This document shows positions 24,757-32,965 of a stretch of DNA of 64,000 nucleotides, in pieces. How positions within the stretch are numbered: the stretch's first letter is position 1; every line of letters starts with the position of its first letter. Source of the stretch: Clostridia bacterium (GTDB lineage Bacteria > Bacillota > Clostridia > Oscillospirales > Acutalibacteraceae); the NCBI GenBank assembly GCA_017440755.1, contig JAFSGP010000016.1:55755-119754 (forward strand), read 5' to 3'. Made by a program: the position numbers and the translations under genes. Below the pieces are notes generated by a model. It did no database searches, had not been told where the DNA came from, and worked only from the letters and a program-made list of their open reading frames with translations.

Positions 24757-24796
24757 AAATACCGTACCTCCACATTCATAATACACATACCTGTAT

Positions 24797-24825
24797 AGTG
24801 TAACAGAAAGTATTACCAAATGCAA
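24797..24825 (-). promoter_or_regulatory. Sigma-A promoter of the ABC-F gene
   Basis: TTGCAT (complement of 24820-24825), 17 bases, TACACT (complement of 24797-24802). Confidence 0.6.
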
Positions 24826-24861
24826 GGGGAAAAAGCACATAGACTTCTCGACAAAAAACGC

Positions 24862-24909
24862 TTGCAATTTAGGGAATATGGTGTATACTCTAATATGTAA
24901 GGGCTTACA
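24862..24909 (+). promoter_or_regulatory. lacI-uxaC promoter and 14-bp palindromic operator
   Basis: TTGCAA (24862-24867), 16 bases, TATACT (24884-24889), with the perfect palindrome TGTAAG-GG-CTTACA at 24896-24909 covering the transcription start. It differs by one base from the TGTAAGCGCTTACA type of LacI-family site, so autorepression by the regulator is likely. Confidence 0.7.
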
Positions 24910-24924
24910 AAGGAGAATTTGTCT

Positions 24925-25902
24925 ATGAATATTTATGATATTGCCAAACAATGTGAGGTGTCCATCGCCACCGTGTCACGCGTACTCAACGGCAGCGACA
25001 AGGTGCGCCCCGCCACCCGCGATAAAATTTTGGCGGTGATGAAAGAGAATAACTACTCCCCCAGCTCTATGGCGCGGGGACTGGGTACCGGCTACACCCG
25101 TATGGTAGGCGTGCTGTGGGATAGTGACACCGACAGCCACTTTGCTCCCGCTATCGCTCTCATCGAGCAGACCCTACGGCAGCAGGGCATGTCCACCCTG
25201 CTGCGCACCGTATCTGCGACGGAGGACAAGCAAAAAGCGCTGAGCGAGCTGGCACAGCAGGGTGTGGACGGCATTCTGGTGGCAGGCTTCGGTTTGACCG
25301 ACGAGGACGAAGCGGCGCTGTACACCGCCGCCTCGCGTGCCCCCGTTATGGTGGTCGGTGCCAACATCAACGTGCCGGGTGTCTACTGCGTGCAGTGCGA
25401 CGAGCGGCGGGCGATTGCGGGGCTGGTGGCCGACCTGTTCCTGCGACAGCGGCGCAACATTCTGCTGCTGCACGACGGCGATACCCTATCTAACCGCGAG
25501 AAGGTGGAGGGCTATCGGGAGGGATATGCCGCCGCCGGCTATACGGCGGAGGACAGCCGCATCATACAGGTAGAGCCTCGCCTCGATGCGGTCAACACCT
25601 GCATCAAACAGCTGCTGATGCAGCGGGTCAGCTTTGACGCGGTCATCGGCACCACCGACATGCTGGCCCTGGGCGCACAAAAGGCGCTGCAACGCACCGG
25701 TCTGAGCATGCCGGTCATCGGCTGTAACAACTCCCCGCTGGCGCAGTGCGTCACACCGGAGCTCAGCAGCATTGACAACCACGCGGAAACGCTGTGTGTT
25801 ACCGCCGCCGAGCTGCTGTGTCGCTGTCTGCAAGGAGAAGAGGTTTCCCCTTACACCGTTATTCCCGCTGATTTGGCGGAACGGGATACCTTCCGCCGCT
25901 AA
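24925..25902 (+). CDS. LacI-family repressor, probably of hexuronate use
   Basis: 325 residues. Residues 1-50 are the LacI helix-turn-helix and hinge (MNIYDIAKQCEVSIATVSRVLNG, then KVRPATRDKI); residues 60-325 are a periplasmic-binding-like sensor with the family pattern (GVDGILVAGF, VMVVGANI, FDAVIGTTDMLALGA, VIGCNNSPLA). The ATG after AAAGGAG is preferred to an in-frame TTG two codons earlier. It is followed after 36 bases by uxaC, so glucuronate, galacturonate or a downstream metabolite is a reasonable inducer, by inference from position. Confidence 0.92.
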   Translation: MNIYDIAKQCEVSIATVSRVLNGSDKVRPATRDKILAVMKENNYSPSSMARGLGTGYTRMVGVLWDSDTDSHFAPAIALIEQTLRQQGMSTLLRTVSATEDKQKALSELAQQGVDGILVAGFGLTDEDEAALYTAASRAPVMVVGANINVPGVYCVQCDERRAIAGLVADLFLRQRRNILLLHDGDTLSNREKVEGYREGYAAAGYTAEDSRIIQVEPRLDAVNTCIKQLLMQRVSFDAVIGTTDMLALGAQKALQRTGLSMPVIGCNNSPLAQCVTPELSSIDNHAETLCVTAAELLCRCLQGEEVSPYTVIPADLAERDTFRR

Positions 25903-25938
25903 TACACCATTTTGCTGATAAATAAGGAGTACAGAGCT

Positions 25939-27342
25939 ATGAAACCCTTTATGGATAAAGATTTCTTGCTGACCAACGAAACCGCGCGGACACTATACCA
26001 CACCTACGCTGCCCCCATGCCCATCATCGACTATCACTGCCACATCAATCCCGCGGAAATTGCCGCCGATCGACAGTTTGACAACATCACCCAAGTGTGG
26101 CTTGGCGGCGACCACTACAAGTGGCGCATGATTCGCTCCAACGGCGTGCCGGAGGAGGAGGTCACCGGCGGCGCCTCCGACCGTGTAAAGTTTCAGCGCT
26201 TTACAGAGGCACTGCCCCGCGCCATCGGCAATCCTATGTACCATTGGACCCATCTGGAGCTTAAGCGGTACTTTGGCTACGACGGGGTGCTGAACGGAGA
26301 CACCGCCGAGGCGGTGTGGGAGCTGTGCAACCGCAAACTGCAGGAAAAAGATATGACGGTGCGGGGGCTTATCCGTCGCTCGAACGTCAAGGTCATCGGC
26401 ACCACTGACGACCCTGTTGACACGCTGGAATATCACAAGCAGATCGCCGCCGACCCCACCTGTGCGGACATTAAGGTGGTGCCCTCCTACCGTCCCGACA
26501 AGGCAATCAACATTCACAAGGCGGGCTTTTTGGAGTATATCAAGAAGTTGGGCGATGCCAACGGCGTTACCATCGCCTGCGTGGCGGACGTAAAGGCGGC
26601 GCTGGCGGCGGCGATGGACCGCTTTGACGCGCTGGACTGTAAAGCGTCCGACCACGGTATTGACTACGTCATGTACCGCCCCGCCACCGACGAGCAGGTA
26701 GAGGCGATATTCCAAAAGGCAATGAAGGGCGGCGCCGTTACCGAGGAGGAAATGGAACAATACGCCACCGCCATTCTGCTGTTTGTGGGACGGGAATATG
26801 CCCGCCGCGGTTGGGTAATGCAGCTGCACTACGGTGCCCTGCGCAACACCAACACCAATATGTTTCACCGTCTGGGACCCGACACAGGCTTTGACTGCAT
26901 CTCCACCCGCGCCTGCGGCGAGGGGATTACGGGCTTACTGAATGCCTTGGAGGTGACGGGCGAGCTGCCTAAAACTATCCTCTACTCCCTCAACCCCGCC
27001 GACAACGAGCTGCTGGGTACCATTCTCGGCTGTTTCCAAGGCACCGAGGCGGCGGGCAAGATTCAGCACGGCTCCGCCTGGTGGTTCAACGACAACAAAA
27101 CGGGCATGGAAAAGCAGCTCACCGATTTGGCGAACCTCTCCCTGTTAGGCAACTTCGTAGGTATGCTCACCGATTCCCGCTCCTTCCTATCCTACACTCG
27201 CCACGAGTATTTCCGCCGTATCCTGTGCAACCTCATCGGCACTTGGGTGGAAAACGGCGAATATCCCGCGGATATGGACACGCTGGGCGGGTTGGTGCAA
27301 GACATCTGCTACAACAACGCCAAACGGTATTTCGGGTTTTAA
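25939..27342 (+). CDS. uxaC: Glucuronate isomerase
   Basis: 467 residues, full length for UxaC. The metal-binding motif IIDYHCHINP and the family blocks LWLGGDHYKWR-like QVWLGGDHYKWRMIRSNG, MVRGLIRRSNVKVIGTTDDP, and the C-terminal SFLSYTRHEYFRRILCNLIG are present. It converts D-glucuronate to D-fructuronate (and D-galacturonate to D-tagaturonate), the first step in use of pectin or host-glycan uronic acids. AAGGAG precedes the ATG. The rest of the pathway (uxaA/B, uxuA/B, kdgK) is not in the window. Confidence 0.96.
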   Translation: MKPFMDKDFLLTNETARTLYHTYAAPMPIIDYHCHINPAEIAADRQFDNITQVWLGGDHYKWRMIRSNGVPEEEVTGGASDRVKFQRFTEALPRAIGNPMYHWTHLELKRYFGYDGVLNGDTAEAVWELCNRKLQEKDMTVRGLIRRSNVKVIGTTDDPVDTLEYHKQIAADPTCADIKVVPSYRPDKAINIHKAGFLEYIKKLGDANGVTIACVADVKAALAAAMDRFDALDCKASDHGIDYVMYRPATDEQVEAIFQKAMKGGAVTEEEMEQYATAILLFVGREYARRGWVMQLHYGALRNTNTNMFHRLGPDTGFDCISTRACGEGITGLLNALEVTGELPKTILYSLNPADNELLGTILGCFQGTEAAGKIQHGSAWWFNDNKTGMEKQLTDLANLSLLGNFVGMLTDSRSFLSYTRHEYFRRILCNLIGTWVENGEYPADMDTLGGLVQDICYNNAKRYFGF

Positions 27343-27358
27343 GAGAAGTGACTAAGCA

Positions 27359-27807
27359 GCCTCCCTTGTGCAAAGGGAGGTGGCTTCGCCGCAGGCGAAG
27401 ACGGAGGGATTGTTACGGACAGGAAACACAACAAAAGCCTCGTTCCTTGCGCAAAAGACCTTCGCAAAAACATGACCAAAGAAGAAAGACATCTCTGGTA
27501 TGATTTTTTGCGTAGCTATCCGATAAAGTTTTTGCGTCAAAAACCCATCGGCAGATATATTGCAGACTTTTACTCGGCAGAAGCCAAACTGGTTATTGAA
27601 TTGGACGGCTCCCAGCACTTCGAAAAAGAAAGCGCTGAAAAAGACAGAGAACGCACCGCTTATTTAAAACAGTTCGGCATTTCGGTTGTTCGCATACCCA
27701 ATAACCAAGTAAATCAAAACTTCAAAAATGTATGCGCATATATCGACGTCGTTGTAAAACAATCCCTCAGTCAGCTTCGCTGACAGCTCCCTTTACACAA
27801 GGGAGCC
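27359..27807. mobile_element. DUF559 cassette between inverted palindromic repeats
   Basis: A left unit (27359-27414) and an inverted right unit (27759-27807) bracket the DUF559 gene. Each unit has hairpin 1 (CTCCCTT / AAGGGAG), a TG spacer, a second hairpin whose stem differs (CTTCGCC-GCA-GGCGAAG on the left, GTCAGC-GAA-GCTGAC on the right) and an inner end GAGGGATTGTT. Further copies of the unit lie at 28581, 33661, 33789, 39601 and 57717. The arrangement suggests that the nuclease gene and its two flanks form one unit of transfer. Confidence 0.6.
27472..27783 (+). CDS. DUF559 endonuclease-fold protein (Vsr-like)
   Basis: 103 residues from the ATG. The core IADFYSAEAKLVIELDGSQHF carries the D-x(n)-E-x-D-G-x-Q-H pattern of the DUF559 family, a PD-(D/E)XK, Vsr-like nuclease fold. 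In-frame codons upstream (HNKSLVPCAKDLRKN before the ATG) match the conserved family N terminus, so the true start is probably further left; the only candidate before the repeat is an ATT at 27409. The C-terminal SLSQLR and the stop codon are provided by the right palindromic repeat. Role unknown; possibly mobility of the flanking repeats. Confidence 0.8.
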   Translation: MTKEERHLWYDFLRSYPIKFLRQKPIGRYIADFYSAEAKLVIELDGSQHFEKESAEKDRERTAYLKQFGISVVRIPNNQVNQNFKNVCAYIDVVVKQSLSQLR

Positions 27808-27823
27808 TTTTCTTACCCATTAT

Positions 27824-27866
27824 AAAAAAAGCCGTCGCAACCACAACGGTTGCGACGGCTTTTTTA
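27824..27866. terminator. Bidirectional terminator
   Basis: AAAAAAAGCCGTCGCAACC / GGTTGCGACGGCTTTTTT with an ACAAC loop, between the DUF559 cassette and the convergent XRE gene. Confidence 0.92.
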
Positions 27867-27871
27867 CCAAC

Positions 27872-28078
27872 TTATTCACTGTCTTTTATAAACTGAGCAA
27901 TATCCTCCAACCGACAATCCAGCGCCTCACAAAGACGGTTGAGTGTTTTGGTTTCCATATTCTCATTGGCTCGCAGGCGACGGACTGTCTTGCTGTCAAT
28001 GCCACACCGCTCTCGTAAAGTATAGGTGGAAAAGCCTTTTTTCTCCATTGTTATCCAAAGCTTATCAAACACGATCAT
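27872..28078 (-). CDS. Small XRE-family DNA-binding protein
   Basis: 68 residues, essentially one helix-turn-helix (HTH_26/YozG type): LWITMEKKGFSTYTLRERCGID, KTVRRLRANENMETKTLNRLCEALDC. AAGGAGGGG lies upstream of the ATG. It is divergent from the SLOG-type gene, and the two share a 86-base region with repeated GGGG.TATAATC motifs, so this protein probably controls that promoter and its own. Confidence 0.85.
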   Translation of the reverse strand: MIVFDKLWITMEKKGFSTYTLRERCGIDSKTVRRLRANENMETKTLNRLCEALDCRLEDIAQFIKDSE

Positions 28079-28090
28079 CTGTACCCCTCC

Positions 28091-28146
28091 TTGACAAAGC
28101 CTATTATGGGGGTTATAATCTTAAATATTAAGGGGATATAATCCCC
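28091..28146 (+). promoter_or_regulatory. Promoter and candidate operators of the XRE/SLOG pair
   Basis: TTGACA (28091-28096), 17 bases, TATAAT (28114-28119): full consensus. GGGGTTATAATC (28109-28120) recurs as GGGGATATAATC (28132-28143) 23 bases on, and the second copy lies in a perfect inverted repeat GGGGAT-ATA-ATCCCC (28132-28146). The repeats cover the -10 box and the start point, as expected for a repressor site. Confidence 0.7.
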
Positions 28147-28164
28147 ATATCGGAGATGGAGCAG

Positions 28165-28602
28165 ATGATTACGTGTACTTTTTTCGGTCACCGTGATACG
28201 CCCGACGCAGTAGAGCCGATTTTACACTCTACCCTCATTGATCTGATTGAAAACCATCAGATCACGATTTTTTATGTAGGGAATAACGGTAATTTTGACA
28301 ATTTAGCAATAAAAGAACTTAAAATGCTTAAAAACAACTACCCTCATATTCATTACACTGTCGTTTTGGCTTATCTTCCCAACAATTCGTCGCAAGCACT
28401 TGGCGATACTGTATACCCGGAAGGATTAGAAACCGTTCCGCAGAAATATGCCATAAGCCGAAGAAATAATTGGATGATAAATAAGGCAGACTTTGTAATA
28501 ACTTATGTAACACGCAGCGGTGGCGGTGCGGATCAATTTAAGGCAATTGCAGAAAAAAAGAAAAAGACCGTCATTAACCTATCCCTCCGTCAGCTTCGCT
28601 GA
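28165..28602 (+). CDS. SLOG-superfamily protein (DUF1273-like), probable nucleotide-ligand sensor
   Basis: 145 residues. It begins MITCTFFGHRD, and contains FYVGNNGNFDNLA, YAISRRNNWMINKADFVITYVTRSGGGA and KKTVINL, a pattern I recognise from clostridial SLOG (Rossmann-like, DprA/LOG related) proteins that bind nucleotide-derived ligands. The second ATG is used because GGAG is 9 bases upstream; the first ATG touches it. The gene is AT-rich, which with its position next to an XRE regulator suggests an acquired cassette. The last residues SLRQLR and the stop are encoded by a palindromic repeat, so the natural C terminus has been replaced or extended. Confidence 0.65.
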   Translation: MITCTFFGHRDTPDAVEPILHSTLIDLIENHQITIFYVGNNGNFDNLAIKELKMLKNNYPHIHYTVVLAYLPNNSSQALGDTVYPEGLETVPQKYAISRRNNWMINKADFVITYVTRSGGGADQFKAIAEKKKKTVINLSLRQLR

Positions 28603-28626
28603 CAGCTCCCTTTACACAAGGGAGCC
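28581..28626 (-). repeat. Palindromic repeat unit, single copy
   Basis: 46 bases, 45 identical to the right flank of the DUF559 cassette at 27762-27807. Hairpins GTCAGC-GAA-GCTGAC and CTCCCTT/AAGGGAG; the second, followed by a T run, also works as a terminator for the SLOG-type gene. Confidence 0.85.
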
Positions 28627-28669
28627 TTTTTCTCTTCCGTGAACATTTTTTGAACATTCCCGCTACTTC

Positions 28670-28698
28670 TTGACTTGCCCATTTAATAGGGATATAAT
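28670..28698 (+). promoter_or_regulatory. Sigma-A promoter of the ABC exporter operon
   Basis: TTGACT, 17 bases, TATAAT. A direct repeat TGAACATT (28640-28647 and 28651-28658) just upstream could bind a regulator. Confidence 0.8.
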
Positions 28699-28742
28699 AG
28701 TAAAGTTAGCAAAACTTGTAATCGGTAGAAAGGATCCTGTGG

Positions 28743-30485
28743 ATGTATAAGAAACTATTGGGGTGTGTGCGGGAGTATAAAAAGCCCACCATTCTCACCC
28801 TGCTTTTCATCGTGCTGGAGGCTGTTATTGAATGCTTCATTCCCTTCATTACCGCCGATTTGGTCAACCGCATTGAGGCGGGCACCGAGCTGGCAGTGGT
28901 GCTGCGCACGGGTCTGCTGCTCATCGGTATGGCGGCGGCCTCCCTGTGCTGCGGCGGTATTGCGGGCGTCACCTGCGCCAAGGCATCCTGCGGCTTCGCC
29001 AAAAACCTGCGGCACGATGTCTTTCGGAAAATTCAGACCTTTTCTTTTGAGAACATTGACAAGTTCTCCTCCGCCTCGCTGGTCACCCGTATGACCACCG
29101 ACATCAGCAACGCCCAGATGTCCTTTATGATGCTTATCCGCATCGCCATTCGTGCGCCGCTGTTGCTCATCTTCTCCACCATCATGGCCTTCGTCATGGG
29201 TGGGTGGCTGGCCGCCTCCTTTGTGGTGATTATTCCCGTGCTGGCGGGTGGTCTTTTGACGGTGGCGCGCTTCGCCATGCCTGCTTTCCGTCGGGTGTTT
29301 AAGAAATACGACCGCCTCAACGAGTCGATTGAGGAAAATGTCCGCGGCATGCGGGTGGTCAAGGGCTTTTCTCGCGAAAACTACGAACGGGAGAAATTTG
29401 ACAACGCCTCCGACGATATCCGCAAGGATTTCACCAGAGCGGAGCGGCTGGTGGCTATCAACGGGCCCTTGATGCAGCTTTGCATCTACTTCAATATGGT
29501 GTTCGTGCTGTTGGTTGGCTCCCGCCTTATCATCGGCAGCGGCGGTGCCACCATCAACGTGGGCGAAATCTCGGCCATGCTCACCTATGGCATGCAGGTG
29601 CTGATGCAGCTGATGATGCTGTCTATGATTTACGTCACCCTCACCATCTCCGCCGAGTCTTTTAAGCGTATCGGCGAGGTGCTGGACGAGACCCCCACCC
29701 TGACCAATCCCGCCAGCCCCGTCATGACGGTGGCGGACGGTTCTATCACCTTTAAAAACGTGAACTTCAAGTACTCCGCCGCCGCAGAAAAGTATGCGCT
29801 GGCGGATATCGACCTCACCATTCCCTCCGGCGCCACGGTGGGTGTGCTGGGCGGTACCGGCTCGGGTAAGTCCACGCTGGTACAGCTTATCCCCCGTCTG
29901 TACGACGTGTCCGACGGTGTGGTAGAGGTGGGCGGCATCGACGTGCGAGAGTATGACACCGATACCCTGCGTGGGGCGGTGGCCATGGTACTGCAGAAAA
30001 ACCTGCTGTTCGCCGGCACCATCAAGGAGAACCTGCGTTGGGGCAACGAAAATGCCACCGACGAGGAGCTGGTGGAAGCCTGCAAGCTGGCGCAGGCCCA
30101 CGACTTTGTCACCGCCTTCCCCGATGGGTACGACACCCACATTGAACAGGGCGGCTCCAACGTGTCCGGCGGACAGAAGCAGCGCCTGTGCATTGCCCGC
30201 GCACTGCTGAAGAAGCCGAAGATTCTCATTCTGGACGATTCCACCAGCGCGGTAGATACCCGCACGGACGCCCTCATTCGCGCCGGTTTCAAGAGTTACA
30301 TTCCCGAAACCACTAAAATCATCATCGCCCAGCGTGTGGCATCGGTGATGGACGCGGACATTATCCTGATGATGGAGGGCGGTCGCATTGTGGCCGCCGG
30401 CAACCACGAACAGCTGCTGACCTCCTGCGAGATGTATCAGGAGATTCACGCACAGCAGACGAAGGGAGGCGCTGACCATGAGTAA
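28743..30485 (+). CDS. ABC exporter half-transporter, subunit with non-canonical ATPase site
   Basis: 580 residues: six membrane helices in about 1-310, then an ABC ATPase. Walker A is GGTGSGKST, signature VSGGQKQ, and Walker B ends LILDDSTSAVD, with Asp where the catalytic Glu belongs. That degenerate residue is typical of the BmrC/LmrC partner of heterodimeric multidrug exporters. AAAGGA precedes the ATG. The next gene overlaps its end by 8 bases and encodes the partner. Drug, lipid or peptide export cannot be told apart. Confidence 0.92.
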   Translation: MYKKLLGCVREYKKPTILTLLFIVLEAVIECFIPFITADLVNRIEAGTELAVVLRTGLLLIGMAAASLCCGGIAGVTCAKASCGFAKNLRHDVFRKIQTFSFENIDKFSSASLVTRMTTDISNAQMSFMMLIRIAIRAPLLLIFSTIMAFVMGGWLAASFVVIIPVLAGGLLTVARFAMPAFRRVFKKYDRLNESIEENVRGMRVVKGFSRENYEREKFDNASDDIRKDFTRAERLVAINGPLMQLCIYFNMVFVLLVGSRLIIGSGGATINVGEISAMLTYGMQVLMQLMMLSMIYVTLTISAESFKRIGEVLDETPTLTNPASPVMTVADGSITFKNVNFKYSAAAEKYALADIDLTIPSGATVGVLGGTGSGKSTLVQLIPRLYDVSDGVVEVGGIDVREYDTDTLRGAVAMVLQKNLLFAGTIKENLRWGNENATDEELVEACKLAQAHDFVTAFPDGYDTHIEQGGSNVSGGQKQRLCIARALLKKPKILILDDSTSAVDTRTDALIRAGFKSYIPETTKIIIAQRVASVMDADIILMMEGGRIVAAGNHEQLLTSCEMYQEIHAQQTKGGADHE

Positions 30486-32427
30486 ACCCACTGCGGCTCC
30501 CAAAGGCCCCGGCGGACGCGGTCCCATGGGACCCCGCCCGAAGGTGAAAAAGGATACCCTCCCGCGGGTTATCAAGCTGCTGTTCCAGTTCTATCCCAAG
30601 CTGATTCCCATTGTGATATTCTGCATCATCTTTGCGGCTATCGTCAATGCTATCCCCTCTATTTTCACCCAAAAGGTGCTGGCGGTTATCACCACCAGTG
30701 TGGATAACGGTACGCCCTTAGCAGAGGCATTTCCGCAGATTCTGCCCCTCATCGGTATTCTTGTCGGTCTGTACGTGGTGTCTATTTCGCTGATTACCCT
30801 GCAGTCCCAGCTGATGGCCTACATCACCCAAGGCTTTCTCAGCAAGATGCGATGCAAGATGTTCGACGGCATGCAGACGTTGCCCATCAAGTACTTTGAC
30901 ACCCACAAGCACGGCGACATCATGAGCCACTACACCAACGACATCGACACCCTGCGGCAGCTCATCTCCCAGTCTCTGCCCAGTCTGCTGCAGGCCTCTA
31001 TCATCGTGGTGACGGTGCTGTTCATCATGCTGTATTACAGCGTCCCCATGACGCTGGTGGTACTGCTGGGCGTCATAGCGATGTTCTTTGTTTCCAAGAA
31101 AATCGGCGGCGGTTCTGCCAAGTATTTCGTCCGCCAGCAGAAGTCCATCGGTAAAACCGAAGGCTTCATTCAGGAGATGATGAACGGCCAGCGGGTAGTA
31201 AAGGTGTTCTGCCACGAGGAGGCGGCACAGGAGGATTTTGACGAGCTCAACGACGCCCTGTACAAGGACAGCTATAAGGCCAATGCCTTCGCCAACTGCC
31301 TCGGTCCTATCATTATGAACATCGGTAACGTGCTGTACGTGGCCTGCGCGCTGATAGGCGGCGTGTTTTTGGTGGCGAACGTGCCCAACTTCGGTCTGGC
31401 GATGATTCCCAAATTCTCCATTGATATTGTGGTGCCCTTCCTCAATATGACCAAGCAGTTTACCGGCAACGTCAACCAGGTATCTCAGCAGATTAACCAT
31501 ATTGCCATGGGCCTGGCGGGTGCCGAGCGGCTCTTCGACCTGATGGACCAGGAGCCGGAGGTGGACGACGGCTACGTCACACTGGTCAATGCCAACGTGG
31601 CCGCCGACGGCAGCATCACCGAGTCCCATGCTCGCACGGGGCACTGGGCGTGGAAACACCCCCACAAGGACGGCACCACCACCTACACCCTGTTGCGCGG
31701 TGACGTGCGACTGACTGAGGTGGACTTCGCCTACGAAGAGGGCAAACCCGTTCTGCACGACGTGTCGGTGTATGCGGAGCCGGGACAGAAGGTGGCCTTT
31801 GTAGGCTCCACCGGCGCCGGAAAGACCACCATCACCAACCTCATCAACCGCTTCTACGACATTGCGGACGGTAAGGTGCGGTACGACGGCATCAACATCA
31901 ATAAGATTAAAAAATCCGACCTGCGCCGCTCCCTTGGCATCGTGCTGCAGGACACCAACCTGTTCACCGGCACCGTAATTGATAATATCCGCTACGGCAA
32001 TCTGGACGCCTCTGACGAGGACTGCCGCCATGCGGCGAAGCTGGCAGGCGCTGACGATTTCATCACCCGCCTGCCGCAGGGGTACGACACCCCCCTGCAA
32101 AACAACGGCGCCAACCTGTCCCAAGGTCAGCGGCAGCTCATTGCTATCGCCCGCGCGGCGGTGGCAGACCCACCCGTGATGATTCTGGACGAGGCCACCT
32201 CCTCCATCGACACCCGCACCGAAGCCATTGTGCAGCGGGGTATGGATAAGCTGATGGAGGGACGCACCGTGTTCGTCATCGCCCACCGCCTGTCCACCAT
32301 CATGGACGCGGACGTGATTATGGTGCTGGAGCACGGACGCATCATCGAGCGGGGCAATCACGAGACCCTGCTGGCGCAGAAAGGCACCTACTATCAGCTG
32401 TACACCGGCGCATTCGAGCTGGAATAA
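30478..32427 (+). CDS. ABC exporter half-transporter, catalytic subunit
   Basis: 649 residues. A Gly/Pro-rich N-terminal tail precedes six membrane helices (about 35-345) and an ABC ATPase with Walker A GSTGAGKTT, signature LSQGQRQ and Walker B MILDEATSSID with the catalytic Glu. An insertion of about 60 residues (ESHARTGHWAWKHPHKDGTT region) lies between membrane and ATPase domains, where related BmrD/LmrD proteins also carry a linker. Overlaps the first subunit gene by 8 bases, so both are made together as a heterodimer. Confidence 0.93.
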   Translation: MSKPTAAPKGPGGRGPMGPRPKVKKDTLPRVIKLLFQFYPKLIPIVIFCIIFAAIVNAIPSIFTQKVLAVITTSVDNGTPLAEAFPQILPLIGILVGLYVVSISLITLQSQLMAYITQGFLSKMRCKMFDGMQTLPIKYFDTHKHGDIMSHYTNDIDTLRQLISQSLPSLLQASIIVVTVLFIMLYYSVPMTLVVLLGVIAMFFVSKKIGGGSAKYFVRQQKSIGKTEGFIQEMMNGQRVVKVFCHEEAAQEDFDELNDALYKDSYKANAFANCLGPIIMNIGNVLYVACALIGGVFLVANVPNFGLAMIPKFSIDIVVPFLNMTKQFTGNVNQVSQQINHIAMGLAGAERLFDLMDQEPEVDDGYVTLVNANVAADGSITESHARTGHWAWKHPHKDGTTTYTLLRGDVRLTEVDFAYEEGKPVLHDVSVYAEPGQKVAFVGSTGAGKTTITNLINRFYDIADGKVRYDGININKIKKSDLRRSLGIVLQDTNLFTGTVIDNIRYGNLDASDEDCRHAAKLAGADDFITRLPQGYDTPLQNNGANLSQGQRQLIAIARAAVADPPVMILDEATSSIDTRTEAIVQRGMDKLMEGRTVFVIAHRLSTIMDADVIMVLEHGRIIERGNHETLLAQKGTYYQLYTGAFELE

Positions 32428-32439
32428 GGTTTATTACGC

Positions 32440-32473
32440 AAAAAGGAGCAACCCTGTCGGGTTGCTCCTTTTT
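32440..32473. terminator. Bidirectional terminator
   Basis: AAAAAGGAGCAACCC / GGGTTGCTCCTTTTT, loop TGTC. The same GAGCAACCC stem is reused in the terminators at 33605 and 33841. Confidence 0.92.
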
Positions 32474-32477
32474 ACTT

Positions 32478-32951
32478 TTACCAGCATCTTCCGCAAGGTG
32501 TAAAACCGAGTTCTTCAGCCTCATCTTCTGTGACCTGTCTTGGCTCCTTCATATTGCTGCAGCCGGCATGGGAATGATACTTCTTACCACCTTTCGTAGG
32601 AATCCAAACCAAGTTATTATCCGTGCCATTATCCTGCGTAGTGGTTAGTATTACAGTTGTTGTAACCGTAGTGGTAATAGTCGGTGTAGTGGTAGTTGTT
32701 GTTGTCGTGGGCTTGGCTGAGGTCGTAGTCGTGGTAGTCGGTTTCGCCGTTGTAGTTGTGGTTGTTGTCGTAGGCATTGCCGTTGTTGTCGCAGTGGTTG
32801 TCGTAGTTACTTTCTCGGCCGTGGTTGTGGTTACGGAGGAGCTTACGCTCTCCCCGCCGGACTCACCAACCGGCACCTCTGCACAGGACACTGAAAGGAT
32901 GATACAGCAGATAACCGTCAACCAGACAAGAGCTTTCTTAAACCGTTTCAT
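32478..32951 (-). CDS. Thr-rich lipoprotein with C-terminal Cys/His motif
   Basis: 157 residues. A lipoprotein signal ends in SVSCAEV. Residues about 40-105 are almost entirely Thr with Ala/Lys-Pro breaks (TTTTTAKPTTTT style), a flexible and probably glycosylated stalk. The last 45 residues carry GGKKYHSHAGCSNM and FTPCGRC, the small Cys/His domain often found at the end of clostridial surface proteins and nucleases; it may bind zinc. The second Met is taken as start because GGAG is 7 bases before it. Same stalk type as the lipoprotein at 56255. Probably cotranscribed with the small basic protein upstream. Confidence 0.78.
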   Translation of the reverse strand: MKRFKKALVWLTVICCIILSVSCAEVPVGESGGESVSSSVTTTTAEKVTTTTTATTTAMPTTTTTTTTAKPTTTTTTSAKPTTTTTTTTPTITTTVTTTVILTTTQDNGTDNNLVWIPTKGGKKYHSHAGCSNMKEPRQVTEDEAEELGFTPCGRCW

Positions 32952-32965
32952 ATCCATTCTCCTTT

